NCBI GenBank assembly: GCA_934320845.1 | Contig: CAKRFU010000006.1 | Span: 62,001 to 126,000 of the forward strand | DNA length: 64,000 nt | Source: an uncultured Lachnospiraceae bacterium | GTDB lineage: Bacteria; Bacillota; Clostridia; Lachnospirales; Lachnospiraceae | Reading direction: 5' to 3' | The notes under the pieces: generated by a model | Databases searched by the model: none | Told to the model about the DNA's origin: nothing | Seen by the model: only the letters and a program-made list of their open reading frames with translations | Part shown: positions 42,958-52,789 of the stretch, one piece after another | Layout: the number at the start of each line of letters is the position of its first letter | How positions within the stretch are numbered: position 1 is the stretch's first letter | Position numbers and translations under genes: made by a program

Positions 42958-43788
42958 ATGTTCACATATGAAGAATTATTAAAAAAAGGCGAAAATGAAC
43001 TTTTGGCATCGGATATTTCTGATGCATCGATTGATGCCTGGTATCTTTTTGAATATGTGACAGGTATGTCGAGAGCATCTTTTTTTATCAAAAAAAATGA
43101 GAAAATTCCGGGAGAACAGGCAAATACTTATATAGAAGTTATAGATAGGAGGAAAAAGCGAATACCGCTTCAACATATAACAGGAAAACAGGAGTTTATG
43201 GGAATTGACTTTTTTGTGAATGAAAACGTTTTAGTCCCGAGACAGGATACAGAATGTCTTGTCGAGAATGTCATACCATATGCGGATGACAAAAAAATCC
43301 TTGATATGTGTACCGGTTCAGGATGTATTATAATATCAGTCAAGAAGTTTGTTAAGACTGCTGAGTGCACCGGTGCGGATATATCGGAAAAGGCACTTGA
43401 AGTTGCAGTGAAAAATGCAGATTTTAATAAAGCTGAGATTTCTTTTATAAAAGGTGACATGTTTGAAAATATTTCAGAAAAATATGATATTATAGTATCA
43501 AATCCACCATACATCAGACCTGATGTGATAAAAACGCTGGAGCCTGAGGTAAGAGAGCATGACCCGATGCTTGCCCTTGATGGAGGTGAGGATGGTCTTA
43601 GCTTTTACAGGATTCTTGCAAAAGAAGGAAAGAAACATCTCAATACTCGGGGAATGATTTTTATGGAAATAGGTTATGACCAGGGACAGGCAGTAAAAGA
43701 AATCTTTGCGAGTGAAGGTTTCGTGGATATTGTCATAAAGAAGGATTTGTGCAAAAATGACAGAGTGGTTATCGGAAGAATAATATAA
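42958..43788 (+). CDS. prmC: Peptide chain release factor N5-glutamine methyltransferase
   Basis: A 276-residue methyltransferase that modifies the glutamine of the GGQ loop in release factors. SAM-binding [12 protein letters not shown] (about 105-116) and the catalytic SNPPYIRPD (about 180-188) are present. The N-terminal helical domain includes [12 protein letters not shown]. Start ATG 42958 lies 2 bp after yqhQ; the ribosome site CAGGAGGA is inside that gene. Its substrate prfA follows 14 bp downstream, the usual arrangement. Confidence 0.96.
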   Translation: MFTYEELLKKGENELLASDISDASIDAWYLFEYVTGMSRASFFIKKNEKIPGEQANTYIEVIDRRKKRIPLQHITGKQEFMGIDFFVNENVLVPRQDTECLVENVIPYADDKKILDMCTGSGCIIISVKKFVKTAECTGADISEKALEVAVKNADFNKAEISFIKGDMFENISEKYDIIVSNPPYIRPDVIKTLEPEVREHDPMLALDGGEDGLSFYRILAKEGKKHLNTRGMIFMEIGYDQGQAVKEIFASEGFVDIVIKKDLCKNDRVVIGRII

Positions 43789-43802
43789 ATGGAGGGAAAA
43801 TA

Positions 43803-44876
43803 ATGTTTGACAAATTAGAGGAACTTGTAGGACGCTTAGAAGAAATAAATATGATGCTTACAGAACCTGAGGTTATAAATGATCAGAAGAAATACAGAGA
43901 GCTTATGCGTGAGCAGAATGAATTGACACCTATTGTAGAAAAATATAAAGAATATAAGGCTGCAAAAGATGGAATAGAGGACAGTCTTGCAATTCTTGAT
44001 GAGGAAAGCGATGAGGAAATGCGTGAGCTTGCCAAAGAGGAACTTAATGAGTGTAAGGAGACTGTTGAAAAGTGTGAGCAGGAATTAAAGATACTTATGC
44101 TTCCAAAAGATCCTAATGATGAAAAGAATGTTATCGTTGAAATTCGTGGTGGTGCCGGCGGAGATGAGGCAGCTCTTTTTGCAGCAGACCTGTTCAGAAT
44201 GTACTCAAAATTTGCAGAGGCAAACCGCTGGAAGGTTGAAGTGATGAGTGCAAGTGAAAACGGAATAGGTGGTTTCAAGGAAATCGTATTTATGGTAATA
44301 GGTGCAGGTGCATATTCCAAACTTAAATATGAAAGTGGAGTTCACCGTGTACAGAGAATACCTTCAACAGAGTCAGGCGGAAGAATTCATACGTCAACAG
44401 CAACTGTAGCCATTATGCCGGAAGTTGAGGAAGTTGATGTGCATGTTGATCCTAATGACTGCAAGATAGATGTTTATAGAGCATCAGGAAACGGTGGTCA
44501 GTGTGTAAATACAACTGACTCAGCTGTACGAATTACACATATACCTACAGGAATCGTTGTAACATGTCAGGATGAAAAATCACAGCTTAAAAACAAGGAT
44601 AAAGCTATGAAAGTTCTTCGTTCAAGAATTTATGACATGGAGCAGGAGAAGGCAAACAGTGAGCAGGCAGCAGAGAGAAGAAGTCAGGTCGGAACAGGTG
44701 ACCGTTCAGAAAAAATCAGAACATACAACTTCCCACAGGGGAGGGTTACGGACCACAGAATTAAATATACAAGTCACAGACTTGGAGAAATTCTTGACGG
44801 AGACATAAACGAACTTCTTGAAAATATCATTGCGGCAGATCAGACGGCAAGACTTGCCAAGATGAACGAAGAATAG
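43803..44876 (+). CDS. prfA: Peptide chain release factor 1
   Basis: A 357-residue class I release factor for UAA and UAG stops. [14 protein letters not shown], the GGQ loop in [16 protein letters not shown] and the domain around [17 protein letters not shown] are diagnostic; the GGQ glutamine is the target of PrmC. Start ATG 43803 follows ATGGAGGGAAAATA. Length is normal. It stands between prmC and an rRNA methyltransferase gene 23 bp downstream. Confidence 0.97.
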   Translation: MFDKLEELVGRLEEINMMLTEPEVINDQKKYRELMREQNELTPIVEKYKEYKAAKDGIEDSLAILDEESDEEMRELAKEELNECKETVEKCEQELKILMLPKDPNDEKNVIVEIRGGAGGDEAALFAADLFRMYSKFAEANRWKVEVMSASENGIGGFKEIVFMVIGAGAYSKLKYESGVHRVQRIPSTESGGRIHTSTATVAIMPEVEEVDVHVDPNDCKIDVYRASGNGGQCVNTTDSAVRITHIPTGIVVTCQDEKSQLKNKDKAMKVLRSRIYDMEQEKANSEQAAERRSQVGTGDRSEKIRTYNFPQGRVTDHRIKYTSHRLGEILDGDINELLENIIAADQTARLAKMNEE

Positions 44877-44899
44877 GACGCAGGAGGGAACTTTGTTAA

Positions 44900-45703
44900 A
44901 TGCCAAAAGAGTCAATAATATCAAGTGAATCAAATGGGCAGATAAAAGAGATTATCAAGCTTCAGAAACAAGCGAGAGAAAGAAAAAAGACAAAAAAGTT
45001 TGTTGTTGAAGGAATAAAAATGGTTCAGGAAGCAATAAATTTCAAGAAACTTGATAAAATGTATGTATCTGAATCTGCACTGGAAAAGACTGCACAAAGT
45101 ATCGGAAAAAAAATTGAAGAAATATCGTATGAGGTTGTAGCTGACAATGTATTCAAACAGATTTCTGATACAGTTACACCTCAGGGCGTATTAGCAGTTG
45201 TAAATATGCCTGAATATGATATAAATGATATATTATCAGATGACAGGAAGTCATGGATTCTTTTAGATGATTTGAGAGATCCGGGAAATCTTGGAACCAT
45301 AGTAAGAACATCTGAGGGTGCCGGGATGTCAGGTGTCATTATGAGCAGGGAATGCGTTGATTTGTTCAATCCTAAAGTAGTCCGTTCTACGATGGGAGCG
45401 ATATTCCGTGTACCATTTTGCTATGTACAGTCACTTACAGATGTTATAGACCGGATAAAAAGTGCAGGATGCGAAGTTTTTGCAACTGCTATGGAGGGCA
45501 GTGAAGTTTACGACCAGCTCGATTATACAAAGGGAGCTGCATTCATAATAGGAAACGAGGCAAACGGTGTATCTGATGAGGTGTTTGAAAAAGCTTCAAA
45601 GAGGATAAGAATACCTATGGAGGGCAAATTGGAATCACTCAATGCAGCGGTATCGGCAGCTATAATAATGTATGAGATTGCAAGGCAGAAAAGAGAAAAA
45701 TGA
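44900..45703 (+). CDS. TrmH/SpoU-family RNA 2'-O-methyltransferase
   Basis: A 267-residue SPOUT methyltransferase. The N-terminal part (ERKKTKKFVVEGIKMVQEA) is the substrate-binding domain of the RlmB/TrmH type; the catalytic domain shows LDDLRDPGNLGTIVRT, FIIGNEANGVSD and IPMEGKLESLNAAVSAAI, the three SpoU motifs. It should methylate a ribose in rRNA (or tRNA); the exact site is not readable. Start ATG 44900 follows GCAGGAGGGAACTTTGTTAA. It closes the translation block before a 145-bp palindrome. Confidence 0.92.
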   Translation: MPKESIISSESNGQIKEIIKLQKQARERKKTKKFVVEGIKMVQEAINFKKLDKMYVSESALEKTAQSIGKKIEEISYEVVADNVFKQISDTVTPQGVLAVVNMPEYDINDILSDDRKSWILLDDLRDPGNLGTIVRTSEGAGMSGVIMSRECVDLFNPKVVRSTMGAIFRVPFCYVQSLTDVIDRIKSAGCEVFATAMEGSEVYDQLDYTKGAAFIIGNEANGVSDEVFEKASKRIRIPMEGKLESLNAAVSAAIIMYEIARQKREK

Positions 45704-45714
45704 CGCTAGTATAT

Positions 45715-45859
45715 TGTATCATTGACATTTCGCTAAATAACTTGTATAAATTTCCATCTACTGCGTTGTCATCAATCGCCGTAGTCCACTACGGCTCATT
45801 CTTACGTCTTGTAGATTGAAAATTTATCCTGCGTTATTTAACTGAAAGTCATTGATACA
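45715..45859. repeat. 145-bp imperfect palindrome, MITE-like
   Basis: Outer ends TGTATCATTGAC (45715-45726) and GTCATTGATACA (45848-45859) are inverted repeats with no mismatch except one base at the centre of the pair, and similarity continues inwards over about 70 bp per arm, including CTAAATAAC/GTTATTTAA and AAATTT blocks, to the central GCCGTAGT/ACTACGGC hairpin. There is no ORF. The promoter of nfeD begins 10 bp after it. No target-site duplication is evident. Confidence 0.75.
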
Positions 45860-45869
45860 GTACACTTAG

Positions 45870-45898
45870 TTGACAAAAATAGTCATTTGAGCTATATT
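45870..45898 (+). promoter_or_regulatory. Promoter of the nfeD/SPFH operon
   Basis: Consensus TTGACA (45870-45875), 17 bp, TATATT (45893-45898), 55 bp before the nfeD start. Confidence 0.8.
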
Positions 45899-45952
45899 TA
45901 GCGCATATATGCGAAGAAGAAATGCATAAAATATTGGGAGAGGAGAAGAAGT

Positions 45953-46387
45953 ATGGAACCGATGTATTGGCTTATAGCCATGGCGGTACTTCTCATTATA
46001 GAGATAATCACGATGGGACTTACTACCATATGGTTTGCGGCAGGAGCACTTGTAGCGGTGATTGCAGCACTCTTTCATGCACCGCTTGCTGTGCAGTTTG
46101 CATTGTTTTGCATAGTATCTGTTATATTGTTTTTGTTTACCAGACCTGTTGCGGAGAAATATTTAAATAACAGCCGAACAAAGACAAATATAAACAGTAT
46201 TATCGGAGAAGAGGCAAAAGTTACAGAGGAAATTGACAATTTCAATCAAAAGGGTGCAGTCGTTGTCAGGGGACTTGAATGGACGGCGAGAAGTGCTGAT
46301 GAAAAAGAAATAATCCCGGCAGGTTCAAAAGTCAGGGTAAAAGAAATAAAAGGTGTGAAACTTATAGTTGAAAAAGAGTTTTGGTAG
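45953..46387 (+). CDS. NfeD-like membrane protein
   Basis: A 144-residue short-form NfeD protein: three or four hydrophobic segments (residues 5-75) and a C-terminal OB-fold domain (GEEAKVTEEIDNFNQKGAVV to the end). It lacks the ClpP-like protease domain of long NfeD proteins. Such proteins work with SPFH-domain scaffold proteins, and the SPFH gene follows 15 bp downstream, so they very probably form one membrane-microdomain complex. Start ATG 45953 follows GGAGAGGAGAAGAAGT. Confidence 0.9.
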   Translation: MEPMYWLIAMAVLLIIEIITMGLTTIWFAAGALVAVIAALFHAPLAVQFALFCIVSVILFLFTRPVAEKYLNNSRTKTNINSIIGEEAKVTEEIDNFNQKGAVVVRGLEWTARSADEKEIIPAGSKVRVKEIKGVKLIVEKEFW

Positions 46388-46402
46388 AAAGGAATTGAAA
46401 AA

Positions 46403-47320
46403 ATGGAATTATTAATAGCAGTAGTAGTTATAGTGGCTATCATACTTTTATCGTGCATAAATGTTGTGCCACAGGCAAGAGCATATGTTATTGAGAGACT
46501 TGGAGGTTATCAGGCAACATGGGGAGTTGGAATACATTTTAAAATTCCATTCATAGACAGAGTTGCAAGAAAAGTTGATTTAAAAGAACAGGTTGCTGAT
46601 TTCCCACCACAGCCGGTTATAACAAAAGATAATGTTACTATGAGAATCGACACAGTTATCTTTTATCAGATAACAGACCCTAAACTTTACACATATGGCG
46701 TGGAAAATCCGATTATGGCAATCGAAAATCTTACGGCCACAACGCTTAGAAACGTAATCGGAGAACTTGAACTTGATGAGACTCTTACATCAAGAGAAAT
46801 AATAAATGCAAAGATGCGCTCATCACTTGATACTGCAACTGATCCGTGGGGAATCAAGGTAAACAGAGTTGAACTTAAAAATATTATTCCACCGGCAGCA
46901 ATTCAGGATGCCATGGAAAAACAGATGAAAGCAGAGCGTGAAAAGCGTGAAGCAATTCTTCGTTCACAAGGAGAGAAAGAGTCTGCGATTCTTGTGGCAG
47001 AGGGAAAGAAGCAGTCAGCAATTCTTGATGCGGAAGCAGAAAAACAGGCGGCAATTCTTAGAGCAGAAGCTAAAAAAGAAGCAACCATCCGTGAAGCAGA
47101 AGGTCAGGCACAGGCTATACTTGCCGTACAGCAGGCAAATGCGGACGGAATAAAGATGCTCAATGACGCAGCTGCTTCAGATAATGTAATTAAATTAAAG
47201 AGTCTTGATGCATTTGCAAAGGCAGCGGACGGAAAAGCTACAAAGATTATAATTCCGTCTGAAATTCAGGGACTTGCAGGACTCGCAAAATCTGTTACAG
47301 AGATTGCTAAAGAGTCATAA
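46403..47320 (+). CDS. SPFH/stomatin-like membrane scaffold protein
   Basis: A 305-residue protein of the stomatin/QmcA type. An N-terminal membrane helix (2-22) precedes the SPFH domain (VVPQARAYVIERLGGYQATW, YQITDPKLYTYGVENP). Residues about 170-240 form a coiled coil with a repeated pattern of the kind AILxAExKKQxA in five near-copies, which mediates oligomerisation. It partners with NfeD upstream to organise membrane domains, and family members associate with membrane proteases. Start ATG 46403 follows AGAAAGGAATTGAAAA. Confidence 0.93.
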   Translation: MELLIAVVVIVAIILLSCINVVPQARAYVIERLGGYQATWGVGIHFKIPFIDRVARKVDLKEQVADFPPQPVITKDNVTMRIDTVIFYQITDPKLYTYGVENPIMAIENLTATTLRNVIGELELDETLTSREIINAKMRSSLDTATDPWGIKVNRVELKNIIPPAAIQDAMEKQMKAEREKREAILRSQGEKESAILVAEGKKQSAILDAEAEKQAAILRAEAKKEATIREAEGQAQAILAVQQANADGIKMLNDAAASDNVIKLKSLDAFAKAADGKATKIIIPSEIQGLAGLAKSVTEIAKES

Positions 47321-47362
47321 AACAAAAATACATGAACAGCAATTTTTGAATTTTAATAAATT

Positions 47363-47385
47363 AGAGTCTGTCACGGGCAGACTCT
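47363..47385 (+). terminator. Short hairpin between the SPFH gene and argF
   Basis: AGAGTCTG (47363-47370) pairs with CAGACTCT (47378-47385) around a 7-nt loop. It is not followed by a T-run, so it is only a weak terminator or a leader hairpin of argF. Confidence 0.35.
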
Positions 47386-47421
47386 ATATGCATATAAGAA
47401 AAAGAAATGGAGGACATATCA

Positions 47422-48420
47422 ATGGCTATCAATTTAAAAGGACGCAACTTTCTTACTTTAAAGGATTTTACACCGGAAGAAATACAGTATATGATTGATT
47501 TGTCGGCTGATTTAAAGGCAAAAAAGAAAAACGGAATATCAATTAAAAACTACACAGATAAAAATATTGCACTTATATTTGAAAAGACAAGCACGCGTAC
47601 ACGCTGCTCTTTTGAAGTGGCAGCACACGATATGGGTATGGGTGTTACATATCTTGATCCTTCAGGTTCACAGATAGGAAAGAAAGAGAGCATACCCGAT
47701 ACTGCAAGAGTGCTTGGAAGAATGTTTGACGGAATCGAGTACAGAGGATATGGACAGGACATAGTTGAAGAACTTGCAAAGTATGCAGGAGTTCCGGTTT
47801 GGAATGGTCTTACAAATGAGTATCATCCGACACAGATGCTTGCAGATTTACTTACAATCAGAGAGCATTTAGGAAAAATTAAAGGAGTGAAACTTGTTTA
47901 TATGGGTGATGCCCGTTATAATATGGGAAATTCACTTATGATTGCATGTGCAAAGATGGGAATGCACTTTACTGCATGTACGGCAAAAGAATACTTCCCA
48001 AATCAGGAACTTGTTGAACAGTGTCAGGAATATGCGAAGGCATCAGGCGGCTCAATCACGCTTACTGAGGATGTTGAAAGCGGAACAAAAGGAGCAGATG
48101 TTTTATATACAGATGTGTGGGTATCAATGGGAGAGCCTGATGAGGTATGGGCAGAGAGAATAAAGGTGTTATCTCCATACCAGATAAATAGGAAAGTTAT
48201 GGAAAATGCGGGCAAAGATGCTATCTTTATGCATTGTCTTCCTGCTTTCCATGACCTTAAGACAAAGATAGGTAAAGAAGTTTATGAAAAGTTCGGAATG
48301 AGTGAACTTGAAGTGACAGATGAAGTATTTGAATCTGAACAGTCAGTAGTCTTTGATGAGGCTGAAAACCGTATGCATACAATAAAAGCAGTAATGGTAG
48401 CGACACTTGGTGAAAGATAA
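47422..48420 (+). CDS. argF: Ornithine carbamoyltransferase
   Basis: A 332-residue enzyme making citrulline from ornithine and carbamoyl phosphate, either for arginine synthesis or (in the reverse sense) the deiminase pathway. [12 protein letters not shown] (carbamoyl phosphate site), [14 protein letters not shown] and [10 protein letters not shown] (ornithine site) are intact. Start ATG 47422 ([16 protein letters not shown]) has AATGGAGGACATATCA before it; the ATG at 47407 lies in that site. No other arg gene is adjacent, so its pathway role cannot be decided here. Confidence 0.95.
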   Translation: MAINLKGRNFLTLKDFTPEEIQYMIDLSADLKAKKKNGISIKNYTDKNIALIFEKTSTRTRCSFEVAAHDMGMGVTYLDPSGSQIGKKESIPDTARVLGRMFDGIEYRGYGQDIVEELAKYAGVPVWNGLTNEYHPTQMLADLLTIREHLGKIKGVKLVYMGDARYNMGNSLMIACAKMGMHFTACTAKEYFPNQELVEQCQEYAKASGGSITLTEDVESGTKGADVLYTDVWVSMGEPDEVWAERIKVLSPYQINRKVMENAGKDAIFMHCLPAFHDLKTKIGKEVYEKFGMSELEVTDEVFESEQSVVFDEAENRMHTIKAVMVATLGER

Positions 48421-48453
48421 AAATAACAGCGATGCAGAAAAATGGTGATTGAC

Positions 48454-49455
48454 ATGAAAAGCGAAATATTACGCATACTGCGTACAGCGGGAGAAGAGTG
48501 TGTATCAGGGCAGAGTTTGTGTGAGATATTTGGTGTATCGAGACAGGCTGTTTGGAAAAATATTTCACAATTAAAAGAAAAAGGATTTGAGATAGAATCC
48601 GTATCAAATAAGGGCTATAAACTTATAAGTGAGCCGGATATATTAAATGCATCAGCTATAGAGAGTTATCTTCCAAAGGAATGTATCTGCAAAAAGGTTG
48701 AAGATTTTGAAACTATAGATTCGACAAATACGAAAGCAAAACAGCTTGCTGAGCTTGGTGAAGAAGAAGGAACACTTATAATATCGGATGAACAAACGGC
48801 GGGAAAGGGAAGAAGAGGAAGAAGCTGGTGCTCAAAAAAGGGTGCCAATGTATTTATGACTCTTCTGATAAGACCGAGGATTGAGCCTAAATATCTTTCA
48901 GGAATTACGCTTCTTGCGGCAATGTCAGTAGCAACCGCCATAAAAGATATATGTGATATTGAAGCAAAGATTAAATGGCCGAATGATATTGTTATCAATA
49001 AAAAGAAGATATGTGGCATACTTACCGAAATGAGTTCGGAAATGAACTATGTCAACTATGCAGTTATTGGTATAGGAATAAATGTAAATGATGATGAGAT
49101 ACCGCAGGAAATAAGACAGAATGCATCATCCATATATCTTGAAACAGAAAAAAAAGTAAATAGAAACAAACTGGCGGCAAAGGTTGTAGAAAGGTTTGAC
49201 GGTTATTATAAAGAGTTTCTTAAAACAAATGATTTGTCAGCACTTACAGATGAATACAATTCCATGCTTATAAGCATGAACAGTGAAGTAAAAGTGCTTT
49301 ACGGCATGGCAGAGACAGCAAAACCGGAAGATGAAGAGACAGGAATAGCAAGAGGAATAGATGTGGATGGCTCTCTGTTGGTTGAAACAAAAGAAGGTAT
49401 TAAAAGTATAGTGTCTGGGGAAGTATCGGTAAGGGGGTTATACGGTTATGTATGA
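48454..49455 (+). CDS. birA: Biotin-protein ligase and biotin operon repressor BirA
   Basis: A 333-residue bifunctional protein. The N-terminal winged helix (SLCEIFGVSRQAVWKNISQL, about residues 18-37) binds DNA; the central ligase domain has TAGKGRRGRSWCSKKG (biotinyl-AMP loop) and IKWPNDIVINKKKICGIL; the last 60 residues are the small C-terminal domain. It attaches biotin to carboxylases and represses biotin genes. ATG 48454 is preferred because TGGTGA precedes it; ATG 48442 in the same frame is possible. It overlaps the next gene by 8 bp. Confidence 0.93.
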   Translation: MKSEILRILRTAGEECVSGQSLCEIFGVSRQAVWKNISQLKEKGFEIESVSNKGYKLISEPDILNASAIESYLPKECICKKVEDFETIDSTNTKAKQLAELGEEEGTLIISDEQTAGKGRRGRSWCSKKGANVFMTLLIRPRIEPKYLSGITLLAAMSVATAIKDICDIEAKIKWPNDIVINKKKICGILTEMSSEMNYVNYAVIGIGINVNDDEIPQEIRQNASSIYLETEKKVNRNKLAAKVVERFDGYYKEFLKTNDLSALTDEYNSMLISMNSEVKVLYGMAETAKPEDEETGIARGIDVDGSLLVETKEGIKSIVSGEVSVRGLYGYV

Positions 49456-49807
49456 TGAGGCAGATATAAACAGCAATGCCGTGATATTATGTGCAGCGAA
49501 TGCTTATGAACAGAAATATTACCTGAATGAAAACTTTAGTTCACTTCCACAGGCTGTAAAGGACGAGGTGCAGATTATGTGCGTGCTGTATACGGCTGAA
49601 ATAGGCGGGATTTTTTCGTTACAGTACGATGAAAACGGAAATCTTTATATGAATGTTGTAGCCGAGGAGGACGACTTTTCATTTGATGAGATAGGAAGTG
49701 CATTAAAAATAAAAGCACTTCAGAATGAAAAAAGAGATTTACTCGAGTCACTCGAAAAATATTATAGAGCAGTGATTTTACACCAGACAGACGATATAGA
49801 AATGTGA
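49448..49807 (+). CDS. DUF6145-like protein of unknown function
   Basis: A 119-residue acidic soluble protein with [20 protein letters not shown] and [20 protein letters not shown] stretches. I recall this pattern from the DUF6145 family of Lachnospiraceae but cannot confirm it. No motif of known function is present. Start ATG 49448 overlaps the birA end (ribosome site AAGGGGG at about 49433), and coaX begins 10 bp after the stop, so it is probably translated within a birA-coaX-dus transcript. Confidence 0.65.
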   Translation: MYDEADINSNAVILCAANAYEQKYYLNENFSSLPQAVKDEVQIMCVLYTAEIGGIFSLQYDENGNLYMNVVAEEDDFSFDEIGSALKIKALQNEKRDLLESLEKYYRAVILHQTDDIEM

Positions 49808-49817
49808 GGATAGAAGC

Positions 49818-50588
49818 ATGTTATTAGCAGTAGATGTTGGAAATACAGATGTGACATTTGGAGTATTTGATGGAGAAAAGCTTGCCGCAAGATTCAGATT
49901 TACGGTACAGGTACCTAGAACATCGGATGAATACGGGGAATTATTATGTAACATATTGGAGCAGAAGGGATACAAACCTGATGACATAACTGAGGTTATA
50001 ATAGCATCGGTCGTACCTAAAATGATGTACTCCTTTACAAGCGGAATAATAAAATACCTTGACTGCCATCCTATAGTAGTGGGAGCAGGGACAAAAACAG
50101 GTATAAGGATTGATACGATGAATCCGAAAGAGATAGGTCCTGATAGAATAGTAGATGCTGTAAGTGCATTTGAGTTGTACGGAGGTCCTATAATAGTAGT
50201 AGATTACGGAACAGCCACAACATATGACCTTGTGACAGCGGATGGAGCATTTAAGGGTGGAGTTATAAGCCCAGGAATAAGAATTTCGGCAAATGCACTT
50301 TGGAACAACACAGCTAATCTTCCTGAGATAGAAATAAAATGTCCGGGAAATATCATTGCCAAAGAAACCATTTCAGCCATGCAGGCAGGACTTTTTTATG
50401 GAACTATAGGTCAGACTGAATATATCATAAGAAAAATCAAGGAAGAATCAGGACTTATTGATGCAAAAGTTATTGCAACAGGCGGACTTGGAAAAGTAGT
50501 ATATGAGAATACAAAGTCTATTGAAATATATGATGGGGATCTCACATTAAAGGGATTGCAGCTTATCTACAGTAAACAGAAAAAATAG
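49818..50588 (+). CDS. coaX: Type III pantothenate kinase
   Basis: A 256-residue kinase starting coenzyme A synthesis from pantothenate. [18 protein letters not shown] (phosphate site), [22 protein letters not shown] and [11 protein letters not shown] are the family signatures; CoaX enzymes are not feedback-inhibited by CoA as type I kinases are. Start ATG 49818 follows GTGAGGATAGAAGC. It lies between the birA pair and dus, joining biotin, CoA and (via nadA) NAD functions in one stretch. Confidence 0.95.
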   Translation: MLLAVDVGNTDVTFGVFDGEKLAARFRFTVQVPRTSDEYGELLCNILEQKGYKPDDITEVIIASVVPKMMYSFTSGIIKYLDCHPIVVGAGTKTGIRIDTMNPKEIGPDRIVDAVSAFELYGGPIIVVDYGTATTYDLVTADGAFKGGVISPGIRISANALWNNTANLPEIEIKCPGNIIAKETISAMQAGLFYGTIGQTEYIIRKIKEESGLIDAKVIATGGLGKVVYENTKSIEIYDGDLTLKGLQLIYSKQKK

Positions 50589-50596
50589 AGAAAAAT

Positions 50597-51568
50597 ATGA
50601 GTGGATTTTATATTGGAAATGTAAAGATAGACGGTGACCTCGCATTGGGGCCGATGGCTGGAGTCACGGATATGCCGTTTCGTACCATATGTAAAGAATT
50701 TGGTGCGGATTTGCTTTATACGGAAATGATAAGTGCCAAGGGCATTTATTATAAAAATAAAAATACGGAACCATTGTGGCAGATAGCTGATACGGAACAT
50801 CCGATAGCATTGCAGTTATTTGGCTCAGAACCGGAGCTTATGGCAGATATGGCAGAGCAGATAGAGGAAAGAAACTTTGATATATTGGATATAAATATGG
50901 GGTGTCCCGTACCTAAGGTAGTAAATAACGGTGAGGGTTCGGCACTTATGAAAAATCCGGAACTTGCCTCTGAAATTGTAAAAGCAATATCAGACAGAAT
51001 TAAAAAGCCGGTAACAGTGAAATTTAGAAAAGGCTTCAACGATGACAGTATAAATGCCGTTGAATTTGCAAAGCTGATGGAACAAAGTGGTGCAAGTGCG
51101 ATTGCGGTGCATGGAAGGACAAGAGAACAGTATTATTCGGGAACAGCAGACTGGGACATTATAAAAAAAGTGAAAGAAGCAGTGACAATTCCTGTTATAG
51201 CGAGTGGTGATATATTCACACCGGAAGATGCAGTCAGATGTAAAAAAGAAACGGGCTGTGACGGACTTATGCTTGCAAGAGGTGCAAGAGGAAATCCGTG
51301 GTTGTTTAGACAGATAAAAGAATACGAAGAAACCGGTGAGTATTCTGAAAAACCGGCGTTCGATGAAGTTTCTGCCATGATATTAAGGCATACGAAACTA
51401 CAGATAGAATATAAAGGTGAATATCTTGGAATACGCGAGATGAGAAAACATGTGGGATGGTATACGGCAGGATACAAAAATTCATCATCGATACGAAGAA
51501 AAGTAAACGAAGTAGAATCATATGAGCAGTTGGAGCAGCTTATAAGCAGCTGTATAGAAAATAATTAA
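50597..51568 (+). CDS. dus: tRNA-dihydrouridine synthase (DusB type)
   Basis: A 323-residue FMN enzyme reducing uridine to dihydrouridine in tRNA D-loops. LGPMAGVTDMPFR at the start, DINMGCPVPKVVNNGEGSAL (catalytic Cys in MGCP), VKFRKGF and the late GLMLARGARGNPWLF flavin site are clear. It matches the nifR3/DusB group. Start ATG 50597 lies 8 bp after coaX with only a weak AGAG ribosome site, suggesting coupling to coaX. Confidence 0.94.
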   Translation: MSGFYIGNVKIDGDLALGPMAGVTDMPFRTICKEFGADLLYTEMISAKGIYYKNKNTEPLWQIADTEHPIALQLFGSEPELMADMAEQIEERNFDILDINMGCPVPKVVNNGEGSALMKNPELASEIVKAISDRIKKPVTVKFRKGFNDDSINAVEFAKLMEQSGASAIAVHGRTREQYYSGTADWDIIKKVKEAVTIPVIASGDIFTPEDAVRCKKETGCDGLMLARGARGNPWLFRQIKEYEETGEYSEKPAFDEVSAMILRHTKLQIEYKGEYLGIREMRKHVGWYTAGYKNSSSIRRKVNEVESYEQLEQLISSCIENN

Positions 51569-51619
51569 GGCAGTAGCCGATGAATCCTGATATATTACTA
51601 AAATGAAATGGAGATAAAA

Positions 51620-52528
51620 ATGGAAGAACTTATTCAAAAGATTGAGAGATTAAAAAAAGAAAATGATTTTGTTATATTGGCACATTATTATGTAGATGGT
51701 GCAGTTCAGGATATAGCAGACTATGTAGGTGACTCATTTTATCTGAGTAAAGTTGCAACGAAGGTAGAGGCAAAAAATATATTATTTGCCGGAGTTTCAT
51801 TTATGGGAGAGAGTGCAAAACTTTTGAATCCTGAGAAGCACGTATATATGGCAGATGTAACAGCAGATTGTCCTATGGCTCATATGGTTACCGTAGACCG
51901 TATAAAAGAGGTCAGAGAGCAGTATGACGATGTAGCCGTAGTCTGTTATGTTAACTCAACAGCAGAGATAAAGGCTGTATCAGATGTGTGTGTAACATCT
52001 TCAAACGCTATAAAGGTAGTAAAGAACATAAAAAATAAAAGAATATTCTTTGTTCCTGACAACAATCTTGGAAGGTATGTTGCAAAGCAGCTTCCTGAAA
52101 AAGAATTTATATTTAACGACGGTTTCTGTCACGTTCATAAAAGCATAGATCCAAAACTTGTTGCAGAAGCAAAAGAGCATCATCCTGATGCACTCGTACT
52201 TGCACATCCTGAATGCACGGAGGACGTGCTTGAACTTGCCGATTATATAGGAAGTACAGCAGGGATACTTGACTATGCTACAGAGAGTGATTGTAAGAAA
52301 TTTATTATATGTACAGAGATGGGAATTTTCTTCAAGCTCAGTAAACAGAACCCGGATAAGAAATTTTATTCAGTAGGTCACAGACAGTTCTGCCCTAATA
52401 TGAAGAAGGTAAGTCTTGAAAAAGTGGCAGCGGTTATGGAAAATCCCGCAGAGGAAGTGCTTCTTCCTGCTGATATTATGAATGAAGCATGTAAACCGCT
52501 TCAGAAAATGCTTGAATTGGCAAAATAA
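51620..52528 (+). CDS. nadA: Quinolinate synthase
   Basis: A 302-residue [4Fe-4S] enzyme condensing iminoaspartate with dihydroxyacetone phosphate to quinolinate in NAD synthesis. FVILAHYYVDGAVQDIADYVGDS opens the fold (quoted motif pieces: HYYVDGAVQ, DYVGDS). Cluster cysteines are in TADCPMAHMV, HPECTEDV and RQFCPNMKKV. ATG 51620 is used because AATGGAGATAAAA stands right before it; ATG 51608 covers that site. nadB and nadC, its usual neighbours, are absent, so it stands as an isolated nad gene. Confidence 0.94.
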   Translation: MEELIQKIERLKKENDFVILAHYYVDGAVQDIADYVGDSFYLSKVATKVEAKNILFAGVSFMGESAKLLNPEKHVYMADVTADCPMAHMVTVDRIKEVREQYDDVAVVCYVNSTAEIKAVSDVCVTSSNAIKVVKNIKNKRIFFVPDNNLGRYVAKQLPEKEFIFNDGFCHVHKSIDPKLVAEAKEHHPDALVLAHPECTEDVLELADYIGSTAGILDYATESDCKKFIICTEMGIFFKLSKQNPDKKFYSVGHRQFCPNMKKVSLEKVAAVMENPAEEVLLPADIMNEACKPLQKMLELAK

Positions 52529-52590
52529 TGACAAAAATTGTTAATTAAATGCTAAAAAAATCCGATATTATTAATGGATAGCAAAAAGGT

Positions 52591-52743
52591 AAAATACTTA
52601 CTCGCGCAGTAAACATGCGAAGGTATTTTCAAATTTAAAGAAGTGGCCGTACACACATCTGACAGTTTGAAAATATTGGACATGATTTGCTATATCTGTG
52701 TATATCGTATACCGGGCCGTACACCGAAAATTATGATATACAC
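52591..52743 (+). ncRNA. Candidate structured RNA with two hairpins sharing a loop motif
   Basis: Hairpin 1: 52622-52633 with 52666-52677, 12 pairs (two G-U). Hairpin 2: 52698-52709 with 52732-52743, 12 pairs (one G-U). Both loops hold the same ten bases, GGCCGTACAC (52645-52654 and 52715-52724). The 5' side of hairpin 1 can instead pair upstream: AAAATAC (52591-52597) with GTATTTT (52623-52629), enclosing CGCA/TGCG. A strong terminator follows at once. The stretch lies after nadA with no ORF. No convincing promoter was found, so it might be the 3' end of the nadA transcript. The minus strand is possible in principle. Confidence 0.5.
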
Positions 52744-52789
52744 AAAAAAATAACACCAATCACTGTTAAGTGATTGGTGTTATTTTTTT
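52744..52789. terminator. Strong bidirectional terminator
   Basis: AACACCAATCACT and AGTGATTGGTGTT form a perfect long stem with loop GTTA, flanked by seven A and seven T residues. It serves the plus strand (nadA or candidate RNA) and the convergent ligase gene ending at 52796. Confidence 0.93.

Noticed and set aside
47340..47362. Possible ArgR box before argF (AT-rich palindrome-like stretch)
   Set aside because: The match to the ARG-box pattern is weak and expected by chance in such AT-rich DNA.
52529..52743. T-box or known metabolite riboswitch after nadA
   Set aside because: No T-box sequence or known riboswitch core was seen, and no gene on the plus strand lies downstream for it to control.
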